Notes: generated from the sequence alone by a model not told the origin. Positions 17,089-27,341 are shown, counted from the stretch's first letter. The stretch: DNA of 64,000 nucleotides from Thermoplasmatales archaeon E-plasma (GCA_000496135.1 KI542674.1:248001-312000), one strand, 5' to 3'. Made by a program: numbers and translations.

Positions 17089-17889
17089 TTATTTTTTCTT
17101 GGCTTTCTTCCACTTTGGAATATATCCCATTCCCTTTTTCCTTCTCGTTGCAACGAAAAATAGAAATCCCATAAAAATGGCTGCTCCTATGGAAATGTAA
17201 TAAATCCAATCATAGTTGGGGGGAGTTCCATAGTAGAATGTAGTTGTATATGATTGCTTATTGCTGTTTATAAATACTGAAGCATTGCTGACTGTAATTT
17301 CCAAACTGTGCTCTCCCTGAGATACAAGATTTGAAGGAAGAGTTAAGTTGACTACGACTGTATCGTTTGGCATCAATGAAGACACATATTTAGAGCCAAC
17401 CTGTTGACCATCAAGGTAAAACAGAACTGTGAGGTTGTATATGGGAACCGGTAGACTGTCACTCAATTGTGCATGAAAAACAATTGGGCTAACCACTTTA
17501 ATCTCAATTTCCTGTGAGTGCTTTACCTGAACTCCATTATAATCTGCCGATTCCTGTATATATACGTACATGGTTTGTGGAGCATAACTTGGTGCAATCA
17601 GAGAAAATTCGAATGATCCGTTTTTTTCAGACACTTTTTGATCTGCAGTTATAGGCTTCATGTTTGTAACATTCTGAGCCCCTGCATATATTGTGGCAGA
17701 ATAATTTGAATATCCTGGAGTTTCTGTTACATTTAGGTGAAAATATTCAAAACTATAAACTGTTCCCGGATAGCTAAGAGTGGCACCAAAGGTTGCATTA
17801 GCAGCCTGCGAATCAACCGGTACAATGGTAATTAAGCCTGCTATTAAAAGTATAATTGAAATTATTGGAAAAATTGCCTTCATTCTCAT
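17089..17889 (-). CDS. Membrane-anchored secreted glycoprotein-like protein
   Basis: Protein of 266 residues with an N-terminal signal sequence (IFPIISIILLIAGLITI, residues about 6-22). An extracellular beta-rich region with several N-x-S/T sequons (NAT, NVT, NYS, NLT, NAS) follows, then one transmembrane helix near residues 228-248 and a strongly basic cytoplasmic tail ending KKAKKK. No named family is recognised. Its start overlaps the stop of the AglB extension gene by 4 bases, so the two are translationally coupled. It may be a substrate or partner of the glycosylation apparatus; that is inference from position. Confidence 0.75.
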   Translation of the reverse strand: MRMKAIFPIISIILLIAGLITIVPVDSQAANATFGATLSYPGTVYSFEYFHLNVTETPGYSNYSATIYAGAQNVTNMKPITADQKVSEKNGSFEFSLIAPSYAPQTMYVYIQESADYNGVQVKHSQEIEIKVVSPIVFHAQLSDSLPVPIYNLTVLFYLDGQQVGSKYVSSLMPNDTVVVNLTLPSNLVSQGEHSLEITVSNASVFINSNKQSYTTTFYYGTPPNYDWIYYISIGAAIFMGFLFFVATRRKKGMGYIPKWKKAKKK

Positions 17890-20567
17890 TTCCTGTTCCT
17901 CCTTGAAACAATTGCTGTAGAACCGATTCCTACAATAATAATAACAACTAATATAATTGAACCTGTTAAAAGTGTGTTATCCGGATTGCCCGTATAGTTC
18001 GAAATTAGATTGTTTCCACTTGGATAAGCCATTAACCCAGGAACACTCGGGAAGGAAACTGATAAATTGGGCATGGAATAGACATTCCCATGGACAGTTC
18101 CATTCAAAATTAATGATATTTGACTGGAGATATGTTGACTGCTGATTGGAGTCAATTTAACGTAAATCGTCAATGTCTGGTTGTAACTCAGGTTGACCTC
18201 ACTCACGTTTTTTCCATTATAAGTTATGGTTACATTCCAATTATACAGGTTAATAGTATGAAGATCACCTATTATCAAGTGTACTGTCTCGTTGGTATTT
18301 CCGGTATTTATTAATTTAACAGGAACTGCACCGTACCCTGAATCAAATACTACATATTTGTTGTATACTGATTGCAATTTTAAGTCATAGAATTTTGAAA
18401 TATTTACATTCACATAGTCTGTAATAGTTCCAGAGTGATAATTTAAAACAATTGGAATTGAATTGTTACCAGATGGAACCATGGTTGAATTCTTAAAGGA
18501 TGCATTTACGCTTAAAGACTGGTTTATGCCAAGTTTTAAATTTTTCTTGGCAAATGTTATATTCCAAGCACTTGCTCCAGATGACAGAGATATATTAACC
18601 ATTGAATTTCCACGGTTTCTGATTGAGAGTGTGTAATTGAAAGATGATCCTGCAGATATGTTTTTAATTTTTCCAAATGTCAGGGTCAAATTATATATGT
18701 ATAACTTCTGCAAAGTAAGCTGTACAGACATTGCAGTATTTATATCAATAACTGTGCTGTTCGTAAATGAAATAGATTCAGTGTAGTTGTTTGAACTAAC
18801 TGTAGTGTTTGTAGAAGCTGTGAATGTAAAATTACCTTCTGGTAAAAGTGTGCCGTGAGAATTAGAATTGACAACTATCAGCTCATTGGCCAGACTGATA
18901 TTCACAGATGTATTAATAATTGAAGTACCCATAGTGACTGCAAAGTTTGTCATGTAGCCTGTCGTCATAGTTATATTCATATATGCCACATTTTGGAAAG
19001 GTGAAATGTCTATTATCCCCATGTAAGCAGCCCCTGTGAGGTTATTATATGCATATATTGTGTATGAACCATTCTTGACCGACATTGAATAGAAGCCCTG
19101 CGTATTGGAATGAGAGATATAAGAAACTATCCCGTTCCTGTACAAGGCAACTGAACTTAGTGAAGAGTTTACTCCTGCATATGATACTGTTCCACTAAGA
19201 TCTGTAGTAAAGAGCTTTTGAGAAACAGATATGTTTACAACAGAATTTCCGGTAACCATTTGGTTTGTAGATCCAGCTATTGACCATGAGCCTGTGCTGT
19301 TTACCAAATTGTTTTGGAACGTTATTAGATAATTACCAGATGGAACCAAAAATGATGACAGTGATGTTCTTAGAGTTCCAAGGTTAGAAGTTATAAAGTA
19401 ATTGCCAGAACTCCCAATACTGTTTTTCAGCGTAAGCACATATCCTGTAGAATATACTGGCACTATTGTTCTATTTACATTCAAGTCTATTTTTGTAAGG
19501 TTGACACCACCATTGCTTGAAATAGAATAAATTGTGTAAACACCTGGAGCAACGTAATCAGTACCAGAAAACTGACTTCCTGTTGCATTGAAAAGATCAA
19601 CGGTCTTAGACCCAATAACTGTGACCATTACTTGACTCGTTGCATTGAGGAATACGCTTTGATTAGCCACCGTCACTGAGAGAATATTCCTGAAGAGTTT
19701 AACTTCCTGATTGGAACCTGATATGGATATGCTATAGATACCTGGCATTAAAGAAATATTAGCAAATCCGTTTTTTATTGCAGTCGTGTAGTTCTGATTT
19801 CCAAATATTTTTAAAGTCCCGTTCAAACTTGTCGAACTTTCATTGTTCAGTAAAATTTGTACTCTTACCCCATAGTTTGGGGGAGTTATTCCCGCATTTA
19901 ATGTAAGGCTTTCTACTGGAATCATACTGGATTGAAAACCAGATGAATATGACCTTACCGAATAACCTACCATGGAGGGACTCTGAATATAAACAGAGGA
20001 GTAACCATCACTCAAAATTCTTGAAGTGCCAAGAGGGCTGTTATCAAAGTACAGAACACTAACTCCAGAATCAAATGCCGATGTTGAAGAAAATGCCCCA
20101 AGTTCTTTGTTATATGTCAGCACTGTTATTGCTGTTGAATTTACAAGTTTAAGGGTATAATTTAGGCTGTTTGAAGTGATAAATTTCATAGTGCTTGAAG
20201 CATATATTTTCCCAGCAAATACGCCTTGGCCGGATAATCCATATTCGAATTCGGATGGAATTTCAAAAGTGAATGTTCCGTTCTGGTTGAAATCTTTTGA
20301 GATGAAACCCGAATTGTATGCGAGCGAAATCTGACCGGAAAATAATGTTGCGTTGGCAATCGATGGGGTGAGCTTAACTGTGGTTGCGCCTTCTGAGTAT
20401 ACTGAAATCATTTTTGTTGAATTCAAATTTGTTGTGTTCATTATTGCATAGCCATCATGCTCTGCATATATTGTGTAAGTTCCGATAGTCAGATTGGAAA
20501 AGTAATAACCATTGCCCAGATCCGACAACTCATAAGATTGATTTAAATTTCCATTCAACAGCGCCAT
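17886..20567 (-). CDS. C-terminal extension of AglB, split off by a frameshift
   Basis: Open frame of 893 residues from its first ATG, but with no signal peptide and no SD there. The same frame is open upstream to about 20636 and reads GLTVRVDGYSNFPSV, a natural continuation of the AglB sequence that otherwise breaks off. It contains many beta-sandwich units ending in G-x-Y-x-I-type strands (GTYTIYA, PGIYSIS, PGVYTIYS, NGSYTIYA, SGNYLITF, EGNFTFT) typical of carboxypeptidase-regulatory-like repeats. It also has dozens of N-x-S/T sequons, a C-terminal transmembrane helix (LLTGSIILVVIIIVGIG) and a basic tail. Best read as the external stalk of a 2113-residue AglB. Confidence 0.75.
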   Translation of the reverse strand: MALLNGNLNQSYELSDLGNGYYFSNLTIGTYTIYAEHDGYAIMNTTNLNSTKMISVYSEGATTVKLTPSIANATLFSGQISLAYNSGFISKDFNQNGTFTFEIPSEFEYGLSGQGVFAGKIYASSTMKFITSNSLNYTLKLVNSTAITVLTYNKELGAFSSTSAFDSGVSVLYFDNSPLGTSRILSDGYSSVYIQSPSMVGYSVRSYSSGFQSSMIPVESLTLNAGITPPNYGVRVQILLNNESSTSLNGTLKIFGNQNYTTAIKNGFANISLMPGIYSISISGSNQEVKLFRNILSVTVANQSVFLNATSQVMVTVIGSKTVDLFNATGSQFSGTDYVAPGVYTIYSISSNGGVNLTKIDLNVNRTIVPVYSTGYVLTLKNSIGSSGNYFITSNLGTLRTSLSSFLVPSGNYLITFQNNLVNSTGSWSIAGSTNQMVTGNSVVNISVSQKLFTTDLSGTVSYAGVNSSLSSVALYRNGIVSYISHSNTQGFYSMSVKNGSYTIYAYNNLTGAAYMGIIDISPFQNVAYMNITMTTGYMTNFAVTMGTSIINTSVNISLANELIVVNSNSHGTLLPEGNFTFTASTNTTVSSNNYTESISFTNSTVIDINTAMSVQLTLQKLYIYNLTLTFGKIKNISAGSSFNYTLSIRNRGNSMVNISLSSGASAWNITFAKKNLKLGINQSLSVNASFKNSTMVPSGNNSIPIVLNYHSGTITDYVNVNISKFYDLKLQSVYNKYVVFDSGYGAVPVKLINTGNTNETVHLIIGDLHTINLYNWNVTITYNGKNVSEVNLSYNQTLTIYVKLTPISSQHISSQISLILNGTVHGNVYSMPNLSVSFPSVPGLMAYPSGNNLISNYTGNPDNTLLTGSIILVVIIIVGIGSTAIVSRRNRK

Positions 20568-23500
20568 AACGCTGGGGAAGTTGGAATAGCCATCTACTCT
20601 TACGGTTAATCCCGAATGAGGCTGCAGTTGACAGATTTACAGTCTGATTTTGATCCAATGCACTAAAAACTACAGATTCTATGGAACTACTATATCCTTT
20701 ATATCCTGAAAAGACGTTGTATTGTCCTGGAAGGACATATAAAATGGCTCCACCTGATGAATTAGTAATGGCACTAGTCTGAGTATAGTCACCCTTCGCA
20801 GTTATAGTATATCCTGAGTTGGGAATTCCCCCAGTTTTCATAGTGGCAAAAATTGTGTCTAATTTCACATCAAGATCGTAAACAACTGGCGAGGTTGAAG
20901 AGGTAATATTCAGTGTTTCAACGTTACTGTACGTTGTGCCATTAACTATAACACTTGCACTGTAAGAATAAGCCGGGAGATCCCTGAACGAATATTGCCC
21001 ATTTATAATTGGAGCAGTTAACGTAAGATTGTAACTGGAATTATAGAGCTGAACTGTACCGGATACAACCTGTTTAGATATAAAATCACCTGATGTGTTT
21101 GAATAATAGCCCTTTTGATAATAGAGATTTACAAGACCTGATATGGGTGTCGTGTTCATCTTATAATTGTTTTCAATGTAATATCCAGGCAGTCCAGTAG
21201 TCATATTGTATGTCGTATCTGTTCTTTCCGCTTGATCCATACTCACATTAACGTTGAAGATTTTAATTGTGTTGGTACCTGAAAGATACTGTTGAAGGAA
21301 TGTTCCCGATGTTACAAAAAGTGTATCGTTTCCAGGAACTGCCGATATGTTATAGAATCCATTCCTGTTGGTTCTTGTATAACCATGTGGGATTCCATAC
21401 TGATCGAATAAGGTTACATAGGCTCCATCCACAGGAACTCCAGACTGAGTGGTAATTTGACCGTATAATTTAGCCCCGGGGAAATATTCCACTATTGGGT
21501 CCGCGCTACTTGTTATCTGATATGACGGAGGAAATATTATCTCTGTTCCCTTATTCTCTTTTTCGTATTTATATGCCTTCTGCAATGGAATCAGCGTCCA
21601 TGCATTAGGATGTGCGGTATAGTTTTTATATGGATTGTATGGAATGGACTCATACATTATCTCAAAATGACTCATGTTGTATGCAGGTTGCAAACTATAT
21701 GTTGTTTGCCCAAATGTGATACCTGGAATCCCGTTACTATGTCCAACAGAGCTTGGAGGAAGCCCAATCATGAATCTATAAATTGATGTGTTATAAAACG
21801 CGGGCGTATAGGTAATATCATAACCTATTGGTTGAACGTTTGTTGGTAATGAAGTCACATTATAAGTCCCATTGGAAGTAACTGCCTGAATACTGTAATA
21901 GTTTGTTGGAATTACCTCCCCGCTACTGCTTGTTACGGATGGAGTTTCAGTTAGATATGCTGGTGCGTAGAAAATCCCAGGATTGTTACCACTGAAAGGA
22001 AACAGGCTATGGTCTATCTGAATATATGAGATCTGGTAACCTGTTTCCTCTTCAAGTGCCTGATATAGATTAACTATGGTTGATGTTGAGTACTTCGATG
22101 AAAGCTGACCCTTGATCAACGCAAAATAAGAGTTGACAGGCCCTATATCTTTAATAAAAGTACCATAAATCGATTGGTTATTACCAATCCATGATGAAAA
22201 CATTGATGGATTCTGTTCAATTGAAAGAATCAGGTTAGCTTCATTTTGCCCCAGGTATTGAACCAGAGTATTATTCACATGCGAGCTAAACTGGCCGTTC
22301 CTTGCAGCGATATAATCTGCCTCCAGAAGTCTCGCTGCAAACAGAGAGATTATCTGACTTTGGTTTTCCGCGAGTAAAATTTGCCCGGCTACCTGATATG
22401 ATTGCTGAAAGTCATCTGCCACCGTGGGATGCCGACCCTGATACAATTCCTGGAATCCATAATCCCACCATGATACATATGCTGGTCTCTGATCCAAGGG
22501 AACATTGGTATTCTGTGTCGATAGCCATGCAAGCGAGGATGATAACGGAGAAGAATTATTGGTTATGAGAAGCCCAGTTCCTCCGATATAATCTGTGCTG
22601 TTTGCCTGGAATGCATATGGACGCAAAATGGAAGGAAGCGTATTGTATATCTGCTTATTCACCTGCTCTGCATTATTTGCAGGTATTCCATTTGAAATCA
22701 TAGACAATCCTGCTGGAAGCACCAGACCAAGTGATATCACAACGGCCAGAATTACCTGAAGCCATTTTATATCGGCTTTAATGGCACTCCTCCTCTGCTT
22801 CATTGTTTTTCTCGAGTTTTGTTCAGAACCTCTGTTTAATTTCAATATTTCAAGAATATACATTAAAAGGGCTCCTGTCCCTATCGCATAGGCTGGTGCA
22901 GCAGTTACGTTAAACCTTGCAGCAGCGAAACTCATATATATGGAAACGAGTGAGAAGACGAGTATGAATATAATTGAGTCTTTTTTCTCCTTGAAAGCCA
23001 GATAAAACATATAGATGATACCACCCATACCCATTGCAAAAATTCCAATTCCAAATTCCGATAAGTATGAACTAAGGAGAGGTGCAGCGGTAAGTGGAGA
23101 TTGTGCTTCAGCAATTGTGCTGTAGACTCTTGTCTTTATGAAGTATCCCTCACCACTTATAATCTCATTAAATATGTGAGGGCTTGCAAATCTTACTGCC
23201 GCCAATAAACCTCCTAGAATTATGATGAGCAGTGGGATTGAAATAATCCAAGGTTTTCTTCCGAGTATACCAATTAGTACTGATAGTGCAATAACGCCCA
23301 ACCCTATGAATAAAGGAGGTATAAACCAGATGCTTGGTGCATTATTTGCGGCATAATAATAATAATAACTCATGGCAAAAGATATCGACACAAAAATTAC
23401 TGAAATAAAAGTTACATATCCGGTATTTTGATTGATAAAGAGATTGAACACCAGCTGTATAATTATATATATGGCAATTATGGCCAATATGTATGCAGCG

Positions 23501-24228
23501 CCTTGCCATGAAAGCATGAGTGCACCATATGAAATCGCACCGAATATGGCGTATTCGGTAGATAATAGATTGTTTTTAACATACTTGATTATTGATCCAT
23601 AATATGATTTTATATCAGTAAATTTCTCTATGATCCTTTCCTTTGAAGACATTCTCATGGCTTTTTCAAAGAAATAAATAGCAAAGAACGCAAAAATAAG
23701 CTCAGGTGTATGCATTCTTCCATCTGTTAGAACCCCGGAACTGAGATCGCTTGGTATTAAGGCATAAACAAATGCAGAAATCAGACCGACTTTTTTCCCA
23801 AAGACATCCTTTGCTAAAAGGTAAACAGGTATTATTAAAAGCGCTCCAAAAACCGCGTCAAACTCCATAAAAGCGTAATATGCCGCAGTTTTAACGCCAA
23901 GGATTGGTGATAAAATTTCAGCTACAAATACAATTAATTCATGGAAGAACGGGTTACGGGGGTTTCCCGACCCTATTGGGTAATTGAGGGCTTGTGTATA
24001 TGTTAGCAAATGTCCAGTAGCTATAATTTGCTGAATTATATAATAATTGAAATACGGATCACTTCCTCCGGACACGTTTGCCACCATTCCAACAAATGCT
24101 TGCTGCCATGCAAAATAATTTCCTATAAATAAGTAAATTGCAACAAGCATTGCTATTATGGTAAGCTCTGAATTTCTAGAGACCCAAGATTTGAATCCCT
24201 GTATTGATTGGACTTGAATTTTACCCAT
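20530..24228 (-). CDS. aglB: Oligosaccharyltransferase AglB (STT3 family)
   Basis: Catalytic subunit of archaeal N-glycosylation, which transfers a lipid-linked glycan to Asn of secreted proteins at the outer membrane face. Residues about 20-510 form a multi-spanning membrane domain with the catalytic loop GGSDPYF (Asp57) and a TIAE loop (371-374) matching the external-loop-5 motif. The soluble domain has the hallmark WWDYG at 587-591. After about residue 930 the chain continues into beta-sandwich repeats not needed for catalysis. The frame ends abnormally after residue 1200 with INRKSRWLFQ; removing one G from GGG at 20611-20613 joins it to the following ORF. SD-like AGGTAG precedes the ATG. 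Confidence 0.9.
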   Translation of the reverse strand: MGKIQVQSIQGFKSWVSRNSELTIIAMLVAIYLFIGNYFAWQQAFVGMVANVSGGSDPYFNYYIIQQIIATGHLLTYTQALNYPIGSGNPRNPFFHELIVFVAEILSPILGVKTAAYYAFMEFDAVFGALLIIPVYLLAKDVFGKKVGLISAFVYALIPSDLSSGVLTDGRMHTPELIFAFFAIYFFEKAMRMSSKERIIEKFTDIKSYYGSIIKYVKNNLLSTEYAIFGAISYGALMLSWQGAAYILAIIAIYIIIQLVFNLFINQNTGYVTFISVIFVSISFAMSYYYYYAANNAPSIWFIPPLFIGLGVIALSVLIGILGRKPWIISIPLLIIILGGLLAAVRFASPHIFNEIISGEGYFIKTRVYSTIAEAQSPLTAAPLLSSYLSEFGIGIFAMGMGGIIYMFYLAFKEKKDSIIFILVFSLVSIYMSFAAARFNVTAAPAYAIGTGALLMYILEILKLNRGSEQNSRKTMKQRRSAIKADIKWLQVILAVVISLGLVLPAGLSMISNGIPANNAEQVNKQIYNTLPSILRPYAFQANSTDYIGGTGLLITNNSSPLSSSLAWLSTQNTNVPLDQRPAYVSWWDYGFQELYQGRHPTVADDFQQSYQVAGQILLAENQSQIISLFAARLLEADYIAARNGQFSSHVNNTLVQYLGQNEANLILSIEQNPSMFSSWIGNNQSIYGTFIKDIGPVNSYFALIKGQLSSKYSTSTIVNLYQALEEETGYQISYIQIDHSLFPFSGNNPGIFYAPAYLTETPSVTSSSGEVIPTNYYSIQAVTSNGTYNVTSLPTNVQPIGYDITYTPAFYNTSIYRFMIGLPPSSVGHSNGIPGITFGQTTYSLQPAYNMSHFEIMYESIPYNPYKNYTAHPNAWTLIPLQKAYKYEKENKGTEIIFPPSYQITSSADPIVEYFPGAKLYGQITTQSGVPVDGAYVTLFDQYGIPHGYTRTNRNGFYNISAVPGNDTLFVTSGTFLQQYLSGTNTIKIFNVNVSMDQAERTDTTYNMTTGLPGYYIENNYKMNTTPISGLVNLYYQKGYYSNTSGDFISKQVVSGTVQLYNSSYNLTLTAPIINGQYSFRDLPAYSYSASVIVNGTTYSNVETLNITSSTSPVVYDLDVKLDTIFATMKTGGIPNSGYTITAKGDYTQTSAITNSSGGAILYVLPGQYNVFSGYKGYSSSIESVVFSALDQNQTVNLSTAASFGINRKSRWLFQLPQRYGAVEWKFKSIL

Positions 24229-24391
24229 TACTTAACTACCTAGGAAAAGCTAATAGAATCTTTCTATATGAAGATTCTTGAAGGCTCTTTTTCTTCATAT
24301 TATACCACCTTCGACGAATAGATCTTAAGACTTCAATTATCGATTTAGTAAAGGAAAAAGCATTTAGCGCTGAATAAATAGACCCGAGAAA

Positions 24392-25399
24392 ATGAAATAT
24401 AATCGTTTAAGGGAACAGATAATGAAACTGCTGATTAACGAAAAGCAAAAAGGTATACTTCAGGCGGAACTGGAAAGAAAATTGAAGTTCTCACGCTCTC
24501 ATATATCAGAAACCTTAAAAAAACTGCAGAATGAAAGAAAAGTTGAGGTAAGAAAGGTATCCAGCAATATAAATCGTTTGTGGCTCCCGTTATACTTCCC
24601 GGGAACTTTAAATTATCAGGTAAGAATAGGCATTCTTCGTTCTTCTGAATATGTTATCCATTTATCAAAATTAATGGACATATTGGAAGATGAGAAGAAA
24701 AACGTTGCCATAAGAGTTTATGAGTCCACTATAGAACTTCTTCAAGATTTAAACCAATCTCTACTGGAAATAGTTATGGCTCCATTTTACCCTTCATTAC
24801 TGAATTCACTTATATATGAAAATCCAATAGTTTGCCCGGTTGCATCTGGCGGTTCGGCGATTGTCTCTCTTCCGGGAGAAGATATCCTTTATGTATCCGA
24901 GACCAGTACTATGGCTAAATTTGCTCAGGTCTACATTTCTTCTAACAGAAATATAAAAATGGTCAGTATGGGAAGTATGAAGAAAAACATTGAACAATTT
25001 TTGAAACAGGGAGGATTAATTACGTTATGGGAGCCTTATCTATCAATAGCTTTGAAGAAACATGGCGTCAAAATAAAATCGAAATATGAAGAGTTGCTGT
25101 TTGAGCTTCCGTGTTGCGTAATAACCTTTTCAAAATTATTCTATAAAACGAGAAATGATCTGGCACATAAAATAAGGGAAATAGGAATACAAAAATCAAA
25201 AGGAAATATGTCTCCGGAATTTAAAGAGAAAATTTGCCAAATCCTGGGTTTTGAAGAATCAGTTATTTTAAAGAGTTTAGAGTCTTACCATTATTTTACG
25301 GACTATTCTAATTTTTCAATTGACTCTGAAAAGCTTGGAATATACCTTACAGAAGGGCAAAAACAGGAGATTTTCCCACTAACTGATAGCAGAGAATAA
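24392..25399 (+). CDS. Winged-helix regulator with periplasmic-binding-like domain
   Basis: Protein of 335 residues. Residues 1-65 form a winged-helix DNA-binding domain (ILQAELERKLKFSRSHISE, then LKKLQNERKVEVRKV, the MarR-like pattern). The rest resembles a substrate-binding-protein-like ligand domain, with motifs such as ITLWEPYLSIALKKHG, which recall ABC-transporter nitrate/sulfonate-type binders. No transmembrane segment is seen, so a cytoplasmic ligand-responsive regulator is inferred. It is divergent from aglB with 163 bases between, and its 3' end overlaps pheT by 21 bases. Targets are unknown. Confidence 0.7.
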   Translation: MKYNRLREQIMKLLINEKQKGILQAELERKLKFSRSHISETLKKLQNERKVEVRKVSSNINRLWLPLYFPGTLNYQVRIGILRSSEYVIHLSKLMDILEDEKKNVAIRVYESTIELLQDLNQSLLEIVMAPFYPSLLNSLIYENPIVCPVASGGSAIVSLPGEDILYVSETSTMAKFAQVYISSNRNIKMVSMGSMKKNIEQFLKQGGLITLWEPYLSIALKKHGVKIKSKYEELLFELPCCVITFSKLFYKTRNDLAHKIREIGIQKSKGNMSPEFKEKICQILGFEESVILKSLESYHYFTDYSNFSIDSEKLGIYLTEGQKQEIFPLTDSRE

Positions 25400-26974
25400 T
25401 TTGTCAACGTCAATCTCAGCAACAGTAACCGGGTTGGCAAGTTCATAATTTAGGAGGATCTCAGGTAGAATTTCTCCAATAAAACCAACGCATATATCAT
25501 CAATCAGAATGGTTCCTCCCCTTCCATTTATAATTACCTTAATAAGATTTGATCCGTCTATGAAATAATTTTTTTGAGTAAGTGCCTTTAGAAAAGTTTC
25601 TAAATATCCCTTAATGTATGAGTAACCGTTTTTCGAATCTGCAACAGCAAATGCCATATGCTCTTCTTCATTTTCTTCCCCAAGTATTCTTCCTATCTCA
25701 AATATTCTTTGTGGATAGGATCTCCTCAAATTCCGCTGAAAGAATTCAAGCATCTCAGGAAAAATACTATTTCTAAGTTGCGAAAAGTCCTGGCTTTTTG
25801 GATTCATTATTTTAAGTTCCCTACTTTGCCTTCCGAATTCAACATTTTTAGAATTTGTGATAAAAAAGGACATAATCTCCTGAAATCCCATTCCGATCAT
25901 TATCTCAGATAGAATATTGCTGAATTTTTTGTGAGGATTTGCGGAGCCAAATGCTTTCAACTTTATCTCTTTTTCACTTATTTTGTCGTAACCTCTGGCC
26001 TTTGATATATCTTCAACCAAATCTACAAAACCCATAACGTCAATCCTGTAAAATGGTATGCCTATGGTACCGTCTTTAACTCTGTAACCCATTTTTCTAA
26101 GATAATCATATATATCTTTTTGAGCTATTTCATTGCCTATGACTTTAGGTACTTTATTTACATTTTCCATGCCCATGCTTTCAAAACCCTGTTTTAGTGG
26201 CGGAGCGTCCAGAATTCCGGAATCATCTATTAACTCATAGCCCAGAGAGTTGAAATAATACATTGAAAGAAGTTTTAATTTTCTTCCAGTTTCGCCATTT
26301 GTTGCCGTTATATCAACGAGAAAATTTTTTGTGCTGGTATTAACCCTTGTTCTTCTGCTGTTTAACATTGGAGGTATTGAAATAATGCCATTTACATCTT
26401 CCAAAGCATAAACCTTATTCCCTGTCTTCGCCAGGTCAATGAACAGTTTCCCCTTTTCATGAGTTAATACTATTTCCTCAAGTTTTCTTTCCTTATCTTC
26501 ATCATAGGGACAGAATTCTCCCTTAAGATCGGTACTGCCATATTTTAATGGCTGTGTTATTGTATCATAGTCATGAAGACCCACGGCTGCTTTTGTTCTT
26601 CTACGACCAACGTTATCTGATATGCTTTCATGGAAATCTATGAGATCGTTTAGCAATTCACCTATTCTTTCCCCCTTTGCAATAAATGTATAAATAAACG
26701 GCCTCCCCGATTTATTGTTTTCATTGGAAATATCCATATTGCCGGAAGAAAAATTATAAGTTTCATCTCTTTTATTATAGTAGAACTTCTTAATAGCATC
26801 TGCCAGCGTAACAAATGAAAAGAGGTCTGGTCTGTCAGGATTGAATTCGATTCTAACTTCTTCCCCAAATTCATATTCATAACCTATGACTTTTGAAAAT
26901 TCTTCTATTTTATCATATGTCTCCTTTCCCATTATATTTTTAACATACTCAGAAGAAGCTTTGATTACGACCAT
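25379..26974 (-). CDS. pheT: Phenylalanyl-tRNA synthetase beta subunit
   Basis: Subunit of 531 residues of the alpha2-beta2 PheRS. The archaeal/eukaryotic form lacks the bacterial N-terminal tRNA-binding extension. The B1/B5 region has FNPDRPDLFS (about 45-53), and VDITATNGETG and GYDKI match later conserved parts; the C-terminal third has the class II-like catalytic fold without active residues. ATG 26992 is possible, but ATG 26974 follows GGGAGATGA at ideal spacing and gives the typical start MVVIKAS, so it is preferred. The RHH gene is immediately upstream; pheS is not in the window. Confidence 0.9.
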   Translation of the reverse strand: MVVIKASSEYVKNIMGKETYDKIEEFSKVIGYEYEFGEEVRIEFNPDRPDLFSFVTLADAIKKFYYNKRDETYNFSSGNMDISNENNKSGRPFIYTFIAKGERIGELLNDLIDFHESISDNVGRRRTKAAVGLHDYDTITQPLKYGSTDLKGEFCPYDEDKERKLEEIVLTHEKGKLFIDLAKTGNKVYALEDVNGIISIPPMLNSRRTRVNTSTKNFLVDITATNGETGRKLKLLSMYYFNSLGYELIDDSGILDAPPLKQGFESMGMENVNKVPKVIGNEIAQKDIYDYLRKMGYRVKDGTIGIPFYRIDVMGFVDLVEDISKARGYDKISEKEIKLKAFGSANPHKKFSNILSEIMIGMGFQEIMSFFITNSKNVEFGRQSRELKIMNPKSQDFSQLRNSIFPEMLEFFQRNLRRSYPQRIFEIGRILGEENEEEHMAFAVADSKNGYSYIKGYLETFLKALTQKNYFIDGSNLIKVIINGRGGTILIDDICVGFIGEILPEILLNYELANPVTVAEIDVDKLFSAIS

Positions 26975-26996
26975 TTTATATTCATCTCCCATTGTT

Positions 26997-27329
26997 TTAA
27001 ACTTGAGTATGCTCTCTGGAAACTTCTTTCAACTTGCTATTTAGTTTAGCAGACATGTGTTCCCTTAAAATTTCCCTGATAAGATCGTCCATGGAAACCG
27101 CATTACCTTCTGCAATATCATTCCCAAGCTCTTCTATCAGTTTTCTTGGCAATTCCAAATCTATTTTTTTTACTGGCCCTTTTCCCAGATTTCTCTCCAC
27201 AAACTCATCAATAGCTTTCCTGACTATATCGGAAACGTTCTCGTACCTGAACTTCTCAACAAGTTCTTCCAGTTTTGACATGGTATCTTCTGATACTCTA
27301 ACGGTTATTCTATAGGGAACACCCATCAT
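26997..27329 (-). CDS. Ribbon-helix-helix (CopG-like) transcription regulator
   Basis: Small regulator of 110 residues from ATG 27329 (or 27326), both just downstream of GAGG. A longer frame to 27407 exists but has no SD and an unlikely sequence. The N-terminal strand YRITVRVSEDTMSKLEELV and helix YENVSDIVRKAIDEFV form a ribbon-helix-helix DNA-binding domain. A second RHH-like unit, IDLELPRKLIEELG then SMDDLIREILREHM, follows. It is divergent from the archaellin gene with 198 bases between, and ends 23 bases before the preferred pheT start, so it could regulate itself, pheT or the archaellum operon. Confidence 0.8.
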   Translation of the reverse strand: MMGVPYRITVRVSEDTMSKLEELVEKFRYENVSDIVRKAIDEFVERNLGKGPVKKIDLELPRKLIEELGNDIAEGNAVSMDDLIREILREHMSAKLNSKLKEVSREHTQV

Positions 27330-27341
27330 AATCCTCTTTAA

